Shown here in pieces: positions 47,563 through 57,514 of a stretch of DNA of 64,000 nt (position 1 is the stretch's first letter; each line of letters begins with the position of its first letter). Source of the stretch: Planococcus citri (lineage: Eukaryota > Arthropoda > Insecta > Hemiptera > Pseudococcidae); the NCBI RefSeq assembly GCF_950023065.1, contig NC_088677.1, positions 82,795,469-82,859,468 of the forward strand, written 5' to 3'. Below the pieces are notes generated by a model. The model was not told where the DNA came from and ran no database searches. It was given only the letters and a program-made list of their open reading frames with translations. The position numbers were made by a program, and so were the translations under genes.

Positions 47563-49514
47563 AGTTACGCGTGATTCGGCAAAAGACGCAATTTTGACTA
47601 TCGTTTAGTCTATGTGAAATAGATAAAATCGATAGAAAGAATCGAAAGTACACAAATGAAGCAAAAATTCTAAAAACGCGAGGTTCGGGTAAAAAATCGG
47701 TAGAATACTTACTAGCTCGAAGCTCGTCGTCGCACAGAATGGTTCGTGGCTGACGATTTTAAATGCTTCGTGCTAATTTTTGTAGAAGAAAAATAGAGGG
47801 AATTGAGAAAAAATGTCCCCACCTTAAGACATAAAATTCTAGCGACCAAGTTGAAAATGGACGCTGGAGTATGCTTGTGGCAGGGGACGAAGTGGTATTT
47901 TGAAAAATCGAGGTGACATTTATGAGAGAAGTGAGAAAGGTATATGTGCAAGAGAGAGAAGGAACGATGTTTTCGCGTTTTTAATGCTTACGCCGCCACA
48001 CTCAAAAGGGAAGAAGGAATCGTAAATCTGGCAACGGTTCGTCTGGACAGTATCATCCAGATGAAGTAAATTACATCAAAAAATAGCTAGATCGACAGAA
48101 AAATTGATAATGAATGAGGAACGACGTTTGCAATGGAATTCGCATTCATAATCGAATTAAAATTGCATAATATATAGACAGATTCGTCTATGTATTGTGA
48201 GTCTTCGTATATGCATAGTTGACGGATAGCATATCCATCGTTTCTCGAGTACATCTTAAAGTAAGCCTATTGCCAGTATCAGCAATTTTACGAGCGTGTC
48301 GAATGTATTTACACTCGTAATTTTGGGCAAAAAAGGTTAGCTAAGCAACGAGTTGGTGATTAACAACTTTGTAATAGGAAACCGCGATGCGTGAGTATGC
48401 GTAAGTCGTAACTTCGTCGCTCAAGGTTTTGTAGATGAACTGCAAAATGATTGACGAAAATTTGTCGTTGTAGTGGTACATCGCTACATTCGGTAGTGAA
48501 TACTTACTCACACAACAATAGTCGCGTAAAGTTCAGGTACCTAAGATCTAGTTGTAAAAATAAAGCTGTTTACCAAAGCGGTGATCGATTGCTTTCAATC
48601 AAGTGGGTATCCTTGAGAACAAGTAGGTACTGGAAGCGAAGTAGTTCCATGTGCGATATGTATGGTTCGAGGATGGATAGATCGAGATATTAGGATGATA
48701 AGATCGATGCAATGTCATTTGGGAATGGAGTATTTATATGAAGAGTAAGGATCGTACATATGAATGGAGAAAAGCATGACGATTCGATCGAATTGTCATG
48801 TTGGTATACTCGAAAAGGAAATACATGGGAAGAAAAAGATAACTCGTAATATGCACTAATTATGCATGTCTAATTTATCTTGGCTAATATTACCAAGGCA
48901 TTACGCGACATACGTGTGTAAATACACAGTACTTGTCGTCGCGTAGTATTTTCGTTGGTGAATGAACGAGCGCGGGCGGCAAGCGATGTTCAAAGGAAAT
49001 ATAACAAGGCCGCTCGTCGTGTTTGTTACTAGAATCGTAACAGGTTCAAAGTCGTAAAAATGATCTCGTCAATGGGCGATTGCTACTGTTTTGGTATAGG
49101 GGTTGTTTACCTATACGACTCGTCTTTAAATGCGACGAGTATTTTGTACACATATGGCGAGGGTTTATACTCGCATTATCGTGCTAATATTACACGATGG
49201 AATGGTATTTTTGTTAAAATAAATGCAACTCGCAAGTATTACGAGTTGTGATATTTTTTCCAATATGGAAGAAATGTCAACGTGATGAAATACCATTGCA
49301 ATGTTCAGTATAAGTAGGTAGGTTCCATTTCGAGAATGCAAATGCATTTTCTGGCCTATTTTAGCATAGGTCAGTCATAGAGTATCGAAAAAAATAAATT
49401 CCGTAGCGTATTGAATTATTTTTTCAGTATAAAGTATTCGGGTATAGGGTAGTCAGGCATTAAGTATTTAAGTATAGGGCATTTGTATATTTTTGAAGTG
49501 AATACCCAAATACA
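47563..49514 (-). other. Non-coding spacer between pol and ORF3
   Basis: About 2 kb without a credible frame. ORF3 would need a spliced subgenomic RNA or internal start. I could not identify the acceptor with confidence. Confidence 0.4.
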
Positions 49515-50978
49515 TTAATTACCTAGTTGAGGTGGGTTTTCCTCGTCGTCGGACTTTTCATCAGGTGTCATGTCATAAAAACGCGCATATGGCTCCTGGT
49601 CATCATCAGAAACGTAATCGAGGAATTTCAATTCGAGTTGTTTTTTCCATTTCTCTGGAGTCATTTGCATTCGTCTCGTCATGATTCGTTCTGCTCGCGT
49701 TCCAGATGGTAAGGAGGTTGGGCGTTTGGTTTGTGAGCGAGTCGTGCGTTTTATGACGATGAGTTGCTGAGAATTCGGTTGAGAATCCGTATAGCCTGAA
49801 TCAGGTATAGAGTGTTGAGAAGTAGTTGAGGTTTGAGAGTCATTTCCGGGTGTATTTTGAGAAATGATCGAGTTGTCAATTTCATTTGGATCACCTGGAT
49901 CAAGGTCAAGACTGTCTTCAAGATGGGATTGAGAAGCTTGAGATTCTGTCTCTGACTGGTTCTTTTTAGGTCTACCTCTTCTTTTTGGTAGAGTCTGAGA
50001 TTCAGATGCCCCGGTCGAAGATGAGGCTTGAGGTTGAGAAAGAGTCGATCCTCCAGGGAGACGTGTGTCCAAGGTTGACTGGTTTTTATTTTTATCACGA
50101 GCGATGCCTCGTCGATCTCGAGCTGTTTCTACGACTTCTTTTAGCACAGCTTGCGATGCACGTTTGAAATCTTTTTTACTGATGACAATTTCTGGAGGGT
50201 TGTCGTAATCGGAGTCGAAATATGGTTCTTCCTCCTCACTCTCTTCCTCGACGTCATTCTGAAAATCAGTTAGGAATTCCTTGATACGTTGTTCCAGTGA
50301 TCTTGAGTCAATGCTGGATTTGAGACAGGATTCATTTTTGAGCTTTTCAAGGTTTTCTTGAGTGATGAATAGAGTCAGTTGTCGGATGTTGGCAACTCTA
50401 TCAATGTCTGAGTCATCCGTAGGTTGTAGGAGATAACAATTGTGGCCGTTGCGTTGAACCACAATGAAGGGACCTGTCTTCTTTTGATAAAGTTTACCGG
50501 AAGTGTATTTATCGTGAGATGACTGCTTATGGTTTGCCATGAGTACCCAGTCACCTTTCTTAAAGAAGGTCGGATCAGGATGACATTTATTGAAGGCATA
50601 TTCGTCTTCAATTTTCTTCAATCTACGTTTTTCGCGGATGAATGTTTCAATTTGTTGTCGCAAGGTCATATCTTTAATTCTCGTTTCACTATGCTCGATC
50701 GTATAGACCGCTTTCTTGGCTAAAGAATCCGCAATGATGTTCGTGAATTCATGTTTTCGTGCGAAAACATGGATAAATTCGACTTTATCGAATTCTTTGC
50801 ATAGCTGGAGAATTGATTTAAAAAGATATTCGTGGTGTACAGGCTTATTGCGCGAGTTTTTCCAATTGTTAGTTTGCCAAAAGGAACAGGTGTTAGTTAA
50901 AGCTTTAATCGCGTAATTCGAGTCACTTAAAAGCTTGACTTTCTTGATCTCATTAGCTCGAAGTATCTCAAGAGCTGT
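49515..50978 (-). CDS. Pol 3' part: end of second RNase H, integrase C-terminal domain, AT-hook tail (separated by lesions)
   Basis: The frame from 50669 down to the stop at 49515 begins inside the tail of the second RNase H. It continues with a Gypsy-type integrase C-terminal domain (FFKKGDWVLM ... KKTGPFIVVQ ... YLLQP), then an acidic stretch (EEESEEEE), an AT-hook (KRRGRPKK) and a Ser/Gln-rich tail. Between 50670 and 50978 the RNase H sequence can be followed, with its third and last acidic positions (SDSN near 50925; N-x3-AD near 50735). It is interrupted by the TGA at 50979-50981 and by a one-base change in a run of five T (50879-50883) that shifts the frame. These are lesions of this copy unless they are recoded. 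Confidence 0.75.
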   Translation of the reverse strand, partial: TALEILRANEIKKVKLLSDSNYAIKALTNTCSFWQTNNWKNSRNKPVHHEYLFKSILQLCKEFDKVEFIHVFARKHEFTNIIADSLAKKAVYTIEHSETRIKDMTLRQQIETFIREKRRLKKIEDEYAFNKCHPDPTFFKKGDWVLMANHKQSSHDKYTSGKLYQKKTGPFIVVQRNGHNCYLLQPTDDSDIDRVANIRQLTLFITQENLEKLKNESCLKSSIDSRSLEQRIKEFLTDFQNDVEEESEEEEPYFDSDYDNPPEIVISKKDFKRASQAVLKEVVETARDRRGIARDKNKNQSTLDTRLPGGSTLSQPQASSSTGASESQTLPKRRGRPKKNQSETESQASQSHLEDSLDLDPGDPNEIDNSIISQNTPGNDSQTSTTSQHSIPDSGYTDSQPNSQQLIVIKRTTRSQTKRPTSLPSGTRAERIMTRRMQMTPEKWKKQLELKFLDYVSDDDQEPYARFYDMTPDEKSDDEENPPQLGN

Positions 50979-53900
50979 TCAAATTGCAATCAATTCGGCG
51001 AGATTATTAGAAATCGGATATCTATCATGAGTGATGCGTTCTGAAATATTCAGAACTGAATCCGGTGCAAAACAAATACCTATGCCCGCAATTGCGTTCG
51101 CATCTCCGTTTTTGGAGCAAGCACCATCGGCAGTGACTCGAGCATAACCGTCAGTGTCGATTATGAGGTCAATGTCCGGGTTTAATTTCTCTTCCAGGCA
51201 TTTTGCAGATGTAACCGATGGTAGGTCGCGTTTGAGCATTTTTTCTCTAAGTTTTGTTAGTTCTTTTTCGAAATTGAACTTTGAGCTTTCGTGAGGAAGT
51301 TGCAGACCAATAGTATCTGCAATGCCCCAGGCCTCATTGGGCTTAAAACCAAAAGATGTAGGAGTATTGTTGAGCTCATTTTCAACTTCAATGATTAGAT
51401 CTTGCCAATCACGATGCGAACGAAATGGGTCATAAGTTTTGTTTATTTTGACTCGAAGTTTATCACCTATGCATCTCATCGTTCGTTCAACCGATGAGGA
51501 TTGAGGATTATAAGCGTTAGTGTGAGCAATTTGAATTTGAAAAGAGTCAAGCAAGTCATGCCAAGCACTAGAAATAAATTGAGTGCCATTATCTGTAATG
51601 ACCTTTTTAATTTTTACCTTATGACTTTCGATATTGAGAATTACAGTGTGCATCTGTTGGCAAATGGACCTCTTCTTTATGTTAAAGAGGGTTCGAAGCC
51701 AAGTACGATTCGTAAAAACATCTTTTACTACTAAAAGATACTTAGGGTCATTTTTGAGCGCTGGTAGAGGCCCATACAGGTCTACAGATAAGACATCAGC
51801 GATAGAATAAGCTTCAATTTGCGCATATTCGAGGGTTTTATGAATAGCATAATTTTTATTCACCTTGCAAATTATACACATATTACATATGTCGCGGATA
51901 TGGGCGAGCGAATTGTTATGGTAGTATATTCGGCGAAAAATTACATCGAGTTTTGCTGCTCCTATGTGTCCATATGCACAATGGAGATAATCAATCGTAT
52001 CGTAAAATAACGTATTAGGTAGGCAAGGTACTTTTGAACCATTTTCGAGCTTTCTATATAAAATTTTGTCTCCAGTCGCATTGGTTACGATTTGGAATTT
52101 CGTGAGCTTTATTTTTTGGATGTCACGTTGCTTCTTATTATTCGCTGGAACACGTTCTTCAAGAATTTCTACGAGACGTTTGCACATCTCGTCGTCTTTT
52201 TGAAATGACGAAATATTCCTGAGACGTTGATGGAGTTCTGGTATGTTCTCAGCCAAAAATTTGAGCTCGTAAGGTTCAATAGAGGTTTTGAACTCATTTT
52301 CCTCAAGGTCAAGCAAATCAGGCTCGGGATGGCACTGATCATCTGAGGAATTTTCTTCAATTTCTTCTGTAGCTTCTGTTCTGAGATGGCCAAGATAGCT
52401 GATCTCAAGCTCAGGAGCTTTTATACGATACAAAGCGTTATTAGAATGGCTCATGTCATAAATCAGATCGTAGCAATTTAAGACAGTGATCCAATGCGCA
52501 GCTTTTCGATGTGTCTGCGCAATTTCACGAAAACGATTAATTATAGGCAAAAGGTTAGATCTTATATGAATGCGGCGTCCGTGTAGCCACATTTGCAGCT
52601 TTTGCACGCATTTAACGAGACACATGATCTCGCGGTCAAAGAGAGTAAAGTTCCTTTGATGTTCTTTGAAGGCTATGGATACGAACAAAATTATTCGTTT
52701 TTCGTCGCCTTCCATGTAGAATAGAACTCCGTTCATCGCATGGTCGGATAGTTTCGTGTCTAAATAAAGGTCTCCCGTTTTAGGAGCCGGTTGAAGTTTG
52801 AAATCTTTCCGAAATTCAGATTTCAATTTTTCAAAAGCGTTTTGTTGGACTTCGGTCCATTCTACAGGAACGTCACCTTTCGTGAGATGGTAAATAGGAT
52901 TCACAATTTGTGAATATTCAGGTATAAAATCGCGGTAGAGTCCGGTATTACCTATCAAAGCCAAAATGTCATTTTTAGTATTGATCGAAAATTTGCCCCG
53001 TTTGGTGTGTTTTTTCTCAAACTCATCTAATTTTTTGATTTTTTCGCTTTGTTTAGCTACTCCTTGGCTCGAGATGATAAAACCAAGGTGATCGGCGCGA
53101 TTCTTAAAAAATTGCGTTTTCGTTGGATTTAATTTTAAACCATGATCGCGAATGAGTTTGAATACTTTTTCCAAACGGGCAAGAGTCTCTTCAAAGGTCG
53201 TACCGGAGACCTTTACGTCGTCTACGTATTTTGTTATACCGTCTTCGTTAGGTATGACTTGGTTTATCATATGGACAAACTCTCCTGATGAGATTTTGAG
53301 ACCATATGGTAACCTAGTAAATTCATACACTTGACCTTCAACCTGAAAGGCAGTGAATTTTCTCGATTCTAATGAAAGAACGAGCTGCCAAAAACCAGCT
53401 GTGAAGTCAAGTGTGCAAAAGAACTTGTCACCGGCATTGTTGTATAACATACTCGCGATAGTATTCGGTTCGGTTAAGACATTAATCAGGTATTTATTGA
53501 GCTCATCTGCATCAAGGCAAAGGCGGATATCACCATTCTTTTTGATCACAGGAGCTAGAGTATTTATATAACATGAATGAGAATAACGAATGATACCGAG
53601 CGCTAGCATTTTGTTGATGGCTTTTCGCAAAGCTGGTAAAAGTTTCTTACTCGGACGAAACTTTTCACCTCGCCAAGGTTGAAGGTGTTCTTCTCCTTCA
53701 AAGTTGAAATGTACGCGTTCACCAGTATATTTGCCTGGATTTAGGTCAAAAATATCTTCAAAAATACTAAGTCGATCGAATCCTTCATTCGCTTGTATTG
53801 GTGTTATTAGCCCATTTTCTGCTGCTTCTCGAAGGTCATTTCGTAAATTTTGAATAAAGGTCTGCTGTGCTAGCCGACGCTCTTCGAAAATTTCCTGTTC

Positions 53901-55541
53901 TTCTGCACTGTAAGTTGTATCTGACATGTCGTCGGAGATATCGTTGTATAATTGATCATTATTTTCAGGATGTAGTACGAGAGAAAAAACAGTCAGGGCA
54001 TTCTGGAATTCTTCAGGGTGCATGAATGGAATGTAAAATTTCTCGCAAAAAGGAGGTTTACATTTTGCCATTCGTTTGTGGACATTTAGTGATATTTTCA
54101 AGTAGTCCATAGATACGCGGCCCATAATGAAAGTTTGACCTGGTGCGTCGAGTATATAGAATGGTACTCTAATTTCTTCGGTTCCTAAAATCATCTGGAT
54201 TTCGACGATATGAGTTGCTGCACGAATCAGGGAATTATCAGCCAGTTTTAGTTGAATATTTTTCGAAATTCTGATGAATCTTACCCAACTAGGTGCTTCT
54301 TGTAGGAATGTTTTGATCATTTGACGAGTCAAAACGTTCGGAAGTGCCCCTGAATCCAGTTGTAATGCAACTTTGCGAGCACCAATTATTACTGGAATGA
54401 CGCAGGCTGGGTCATTGGTTTTTTCAGTTACGAGTTGAGATGCTGTTGACGGATCTGGTTCTTCAAGGTCGATTGGTACATTGTCTATAGCGTCAATGTA
54501 TTGGATTTCATGCCCCTTGTTGAGCTTTTGAGCTTTCCAAGTAACACGTTTCAATTGATTTTTCGTCATTGAAGGTTGATCTTTTTGTTCATTGATTTTG
54601 GCAAGTAAAAGGTCGCCAAAGTTACGATGCAAGGGAGAATCTTCTATTAACGTTGGGTCATTTTGAAGTTCTTTGGCAACTTTTTCGAGTCTTGAAGCAA
54701 ATCGTGATTTTGAGTATCCGGTTTTCAATGAATGAGAGCTAACTTGGATGTTGTTGGTTTCCAAAATTTCAGCTTCTTTCTCTTTTTCTTCGGAAGAAAT
54801 ATTATCTGATTCCAGGATTACGTCAACATTTCGAAGTTTCAATTTGTTCATGCTTTCTTTGAGTTTGTCTAGTGCACGAACAGATGAAAGTAGGGCGTTG
54901 CGAACATCTCGATACTCAGTGATGGATGGAAAATAGCGTTTGAGTCCAGGGATGTAGTGGAATTTGTGTTCGAGAGGTAGCAGTTCTGTTTTTGAGCCAA
55001 CTTTTGGTCTCAAAAATTGTTTCTGGCCATTCAGGATTTTCTCTGTTTCCAGGAATTTCATCGCGGGATTGCGCCAAAACATCACTTTGGGGTGATTTGC
55101 AACTCGCATGAATATGTTCTTGAAATCGATGTACCTATGGAGTCGTACCTCAGGATCACCTGGACATCTGGGTTTTACGATTGGGAATAACAGAATGATA
55201 TTTTCTGGTTCTTTTTCAAGTAGCGCTGATATGACTGCACGAAGTTGTCTCTCGATTACGCGGTAAGGTTTCTTCGAGTAATTAAGTTCCAATTGTGCTG
55301 CAGAGAGAATAAAATTCGCATCTTTTGGAAAATGAGCGGAAGAAATGAAGTAGTGAAGGTCTTCTAGAGGAATTTGATCTCGTAGGTATCTAGGCAATGG
55401 TGATGAAAAGGGAATTTCGCTTCGAGCCATATAATGGGAAATTCCATCGCCTACCCATGTATATTGGTCCAATAGGAGTTCATTGGGGACGTCTATGACA
55501 CTAGGAGTTGCCCCTCGGCTGCCTAGTGACTCTCGTTTCCC
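50979..55541 (-). CDS. Pol: protease, reverse transcriptase, degenerate RNase H, integrase, start of second RNase H
   Basis: The frame is open from the gag overlap; counting from 55472 it has 1497 codons. Protease has LQLDSGA (about 370). RT has LDFTAGFWQ (about 687) and the YVDD box (about 748). The RT-linked RNase H (about 900-980) keeps LDTKLSD and the E of DREIM, but has SNL where TDH is usual, so one catalytic Asp is Asn. Integrase shows HCAYGH...CNMCIICK (about 1163-1200) and D-D-E residues in VDLYGP, TDNGTQF and SVERTM (about 1229, 1293, 1328). After the integrase core comes a second RNase H start (ADGAC at about 1448, NLAELIAI at about 1492), where a TGA ends the frame. It is expressed as Gag-Pol through the -1 frameshift site at 55535-55541. 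Confidence 0.9.
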   Translation of the reverse strand, partial: GKRESLGSRGATPSVIDVPNELLLDQYTWVGDGISHYMARSEIPFSSPLPRYLRDQIPLEDLHYFISSAHFPKDANFILSAAQLELNYSKKPYRVIERQLRAVISALLEKEPENIILLFPIVKPRCPGDPEVRLHRYIDFKNIFMRVANHPKVMFWRNPAMKFLETEKILNGQKQFLRPKVGSKTELLPLEHKFHYIPGLKRYFPSITEYRDVRNALLSSVRALDKLKESMNKLKLRNVDVILESDNISSEEKEKEAEILETNNIQVSSHSLKTGYSKSRFASRLEKVAKELQNDPTLIEDSPLHRNFGDLLLAKINEQKDQPSMTKNQLKRVTWKAQKLNKGHEIQYIDAIDNVPIDLEEPDPSTASQLVTEKTNDPACVIPVIIGARKVALQLDSGALPNVLTRQMIKTFLQEAPSWVRFIRISKNIQLKLADNSLIRAATHIVEIQMILGTEEIRVPFYILDAPGQTFIMGRVSMDYLKISLNVHKRMAKCKPPFCEKFYIPFMHPEEFQNALTVFSLVLHPENNDQLYNDISDDMSDTTYSAEEQEIFEERRLAQQTFIQNLRNDLREAAENGLITPIQANEGFDRLSIFEDIFDLNPGKYTGERVHFNFEGEEHLQPWRGEKFRPSKKLLPALRKAINKMLALGIIRYSHSCYINTLAPVIKKNGDIRLCLDADELNKYLINVLTEPNTIASMLYNNAGDKFFCTLDFTAGFWQLVLSLESRKFTAFQVEGQVYEFTRLPYGLKISSGEFVHMINQVIPNEDGITKYVDDVKVSGTTFEETLARLEKVFKLIRDHGLKLNPTKTQFFKNRADHLGFIISSQGVAKQSEKIKKLDEFEKKHTKRGKFSINTKNDILALIGNTGLYRDFIPEYSQIVNPIYHLTKGDVPVEWTEVQQNAFEKLKSEFRKDFKLQPAPKTGDLYLDTKLSDHAMNGVLFYMEGDEKRIILFVSIAFKEHQRNFTLFDREIMCLVKCVQKLQMWLHGRRIHIRSNLLPIINRFREIAQTHRKAAHWITVLNCYDLIYDMSHSNNALYRIKAPELEISYLGHLRTEATEEIEENSSDDQCHPEPDLLDLEENEFKTSIEPYELKFLAENIPELHQRLRNISSFQKDDEMCKRLVEILEERVPANNKKQRDIQKIKLTKFQIVTNATGDKILYRKLENGSKVPCLPNTLFYDTIDYLHCAYGHIGAAKLDVIFRRIYYHNNSLAHIRDICNMCIICKVNKNYAIHKTLEYAQIEAYSIADVLSVDLYGPLPALKNDPKYLLVVKDVFTNRTWLRTLFNIKKRSICQQMHTVILNIESHKVKIKKVITDNGTQFISSAWHDLLDSFQIQIAHTNAYNPQSSSVERTMRCIGDKLRVKINKTYDPFRSHRDWQDLIIEVENELNNTPTSFGFKPNEAWGIADTIGLQLPHESSKFNFEKELTKLREKMLKRDLPSVTSAKCLEEKLNPDIDLIIDTDGYARVTADGACSKNGDANAIAGIGICFAPDSVLNISERITHDRYPISNNLAELIAI
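55485..55541 (-). promoter_or_regulatory. -1 programmed ribosomal frameshift signal at the gag-pol junction
   Basis: On the minus strand the gag frame reads TCG GGA AAC, containing the canonical heptamer GGGAAAC (55541-55535). Six bases later a perfect 7-bp stem begins: CACTAGG (55528-55522) pairs with CCTAGTG (55505-55499). The loop GGGG (55514-55511) can pair with CCCC (55488-55485) downstream to give an H-type pseudoknot. The pol frame is -1 relative to gag and open through this region; the gag stop lies inside the stem. All parts of a textbook signal are present at the right spacing. Confidence 0.85.
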
Positions 55542-57514
55542 GAAGACGCTTCTTCTTCAGTGTTGGAATCTGAAACTTTCGTCGTAAGCATTTGAACCGC
55601 AGCTGTAATTTGCTGAGAATCAATTTCGTCGGTATTTTCAAAAAGAGTGTTTAGCATGTTGCAAACAGCAGTCAAATCAGTAGAATCGTCCAAAGGAGTT
55701 TGAATAATCACGTCGTCATCATCCTCTTCGTCAATTTGAACAGTTTTGACAGGAAGTGGGATGCTGGTTGATGGGGTTTTTGGAGTAAATCGCTTCATTA
55801 CGAGGTTGCCTCCTTTGTCGACATTGAAAGGTTTTGGATAATTAGTCGAGTTGGAATTCGACGTATTTTTCGGTGGTTGAGACGTATTTTGAGTGGGTGA
55901 TTTCGGATCAGACTTGTCTTTCGGCGGATAAATTGTAGAATTTTTATTCGATTGATGTGCAGTATTATTGCTGTTCTGATAATTACCGCGGTTGTAGTTC
56001 GAATTCGTAGTCGTCGGATTATTATTATTTCGTTCGTAATTCGATTTAGGTATGCCAGAATTATTATTTTGATAATTATTGCGATTATAATTCGAATTGG
56101 TCGCGGCTGGTTTAAGTTTCTGAGCAATAACTTCGAGTAGAGACTGCAACTGGTCGTTACCCAGTGCTTGCGTGGAAGTGAAGCGCGGTTTTGAAGGAGC
56201 TTTACCGTTATAATCATCGAAACGTTTTTGGTTCCTACGAAAAATAATAGGAACTTCGTTGTCCGGATCGCGTTGCGTACGCGATAATTTATTCAATTTC
56301 GTCAAAAACTGGTCCAAAATTTGACCTTCTTCGGGCAATATCCATTGATATTGTTCGGGTGCTTTTCCGATTAAAATTTCAATGATTTCTTCATCATTGC
56401 CGTGGCGATGATGTTTCAGTGATCTAGCCCAACGAGTCATTTGATTCGCCATGTCTTTTGCATTTTCAGTAATAACAAAATCATATCGGCAGAATTTCAT
56501 GGCCTCGTTTTGGGCACGACGATCCCAGTAGAAATCCAGAAATTTTTGTTTTAATTCGCGATAATTATTTACGTTGCGGACGGTTTCTAAAAATTCTTTA
56601 CGATCTTTAGTGGCAATTACACCTTTAAACGCGAAAATTTTGTGTTTTTCAACGGCATTTGTCTCGGCGAAATAGTCATCGAATTCTTGGAGGAATTCGT
56701 GAGGAAAATACAAGTGCTCGTCAGCAAATGTAATTCCTGCATTTCTCACCGAACCTGCGTCGATAGCTAGAGATTTAGCTTTCGCGGTTTTCATGTGTAC
56801 TGGCCGACGAATTGCCTGTTTTACAATATTCAGGTCATTTACCAATTGGTCACAACCTTCATCGCGAATTTTAGCATCATTTTCGACTTTGCGAAGCGAA
56901 TCCGCAAGCGTTTTAATGTCTACTTTATTTTCGAAAATTTTTTCATGCGCGTCATCGATGGTATTTTGGGTATCTTCTAGTTTACTCGATAATTCGGCAT
57001 ATTTAACGTTTGACATTTGATTATGCGCGTCATTCGAAATTTTTACTTCCGAAATTTTATTCTTTAAATGATCCACATCATTTTTAGTTTCCGAAATCGA
57101 TTTAGCGTTTTTAGAAATTTCATCTTTAAACTCGTCACGATTCGCGCGAACTTCACCGTGAATTGCTTCATTCCATTTCCAAGTTTTCTTAAAAATTTGG
57201 AAAACTTTATCGTTGGTATTATCGCGCAATTTTTCGTAATCGAATGGTGGAGTAATATTTTGAGTACCAATTCCCTCATCAATCATGGAGAAAGGAGCAT
57301 TTTCATCTTCGGATGAACCCTCTTTGTCTATGATGTGAGAATGGTCACTAAAAGACGAAGTGTCCGAATCAATAGTAGTTTTATTTGATTTATCCATATT
57401 CGCGGATGATTTATTGCAGGGGATACTTTGACGTAATTTATCAAAGTTCAAAGCTTGAAATGATAACGACTGACTTACCCTACTTCTAGTATTATATGCT
57501 GGAGGAGTATTCAT
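55523..57514 (-). CDS. gag: Gag polyprotein
   Basis: The frame has 663 residues. A long coiled-coil region (about 105-230) is followed by a Ty3/Gypsy-type capsid region (about 255-410, including FLDFYWDRRAQNEAM). Then comes an Asn-rich, Arg-containing repeat region (about 470-530, variants of SNYNRNNYQN) and an acidic C-terminus. There is no CCHC zinc knuckle; the Asn/Arg-rich stretch probably takes over nucleic-acid binding. The protein should form the particle that packages the element's RNA. It ends in the frameshift signal that gives Gag-Pol. Confidence 0.88.
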   Translation of the reverse strand: MNTPPAYNTRSRVSQSLSFQALNFDKLRQSIPCNKSSANMDKSNKTTIDSDTSSFSDHSHIIDKEGSSEDENAPFSMIDEGIGTQNITPPFDYEKLRDNTNDKVFQIFKKTWKWNEAIHGEVRANRDEFKDEISKNAKSISETKNDVDHLKNKISEVKISNDAHNQMSNVKYAELSSKLEDTQNTIDDAHEKIFENKVDIKTLADSLRKVENDAKIRDEGCDQLVNDLNIVKQAIRRPVHMKTAKAKSLAIDAGSVRNAGITFADEHLYFPHEFLQEFDDYFAETNAVEKHKIFAFKGVIATKDRKEFLETVRNVNNYRELKQKFLDFYWDRRAQNEAMKFCRYDFVITENAKDMANQMTRWARSLKHHRHGNDEEIIEILIGKAPEQYQWILPEEGQILDQFLTKLNKLSRTQRDPDNEVPIIFRRNQKRFDDYNGKAPSKPRFTSTQALGNDQLQSLLEVIAQKLKPAATNSNYNRNNYQNNNSGIPKSNYERNNNNPTTTNSNYNRGNYQNSNNTAHQSNKNSTIYPPKDKSDPKSPTQNTSQPPKNTSNSNSTNYPKPFNVDKGGNLVMKRFTPKTPSTSIPLPVKTVQIDEEDDDDVIIQTPLDDSTDLTAVCNMLNTLFENTDEIDSQQITAAVQMLTTKVSDSNTEEEASSGNESH

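Noticed and set aside
50979..50981. Programmed stop-codon readthrough or selenocysteine at TGA
   Set aside because: A frameshift lesion lies about 100 bases further on, and gag-pol expression already has a clear -1 signal, so simple damage is the easier explanation.
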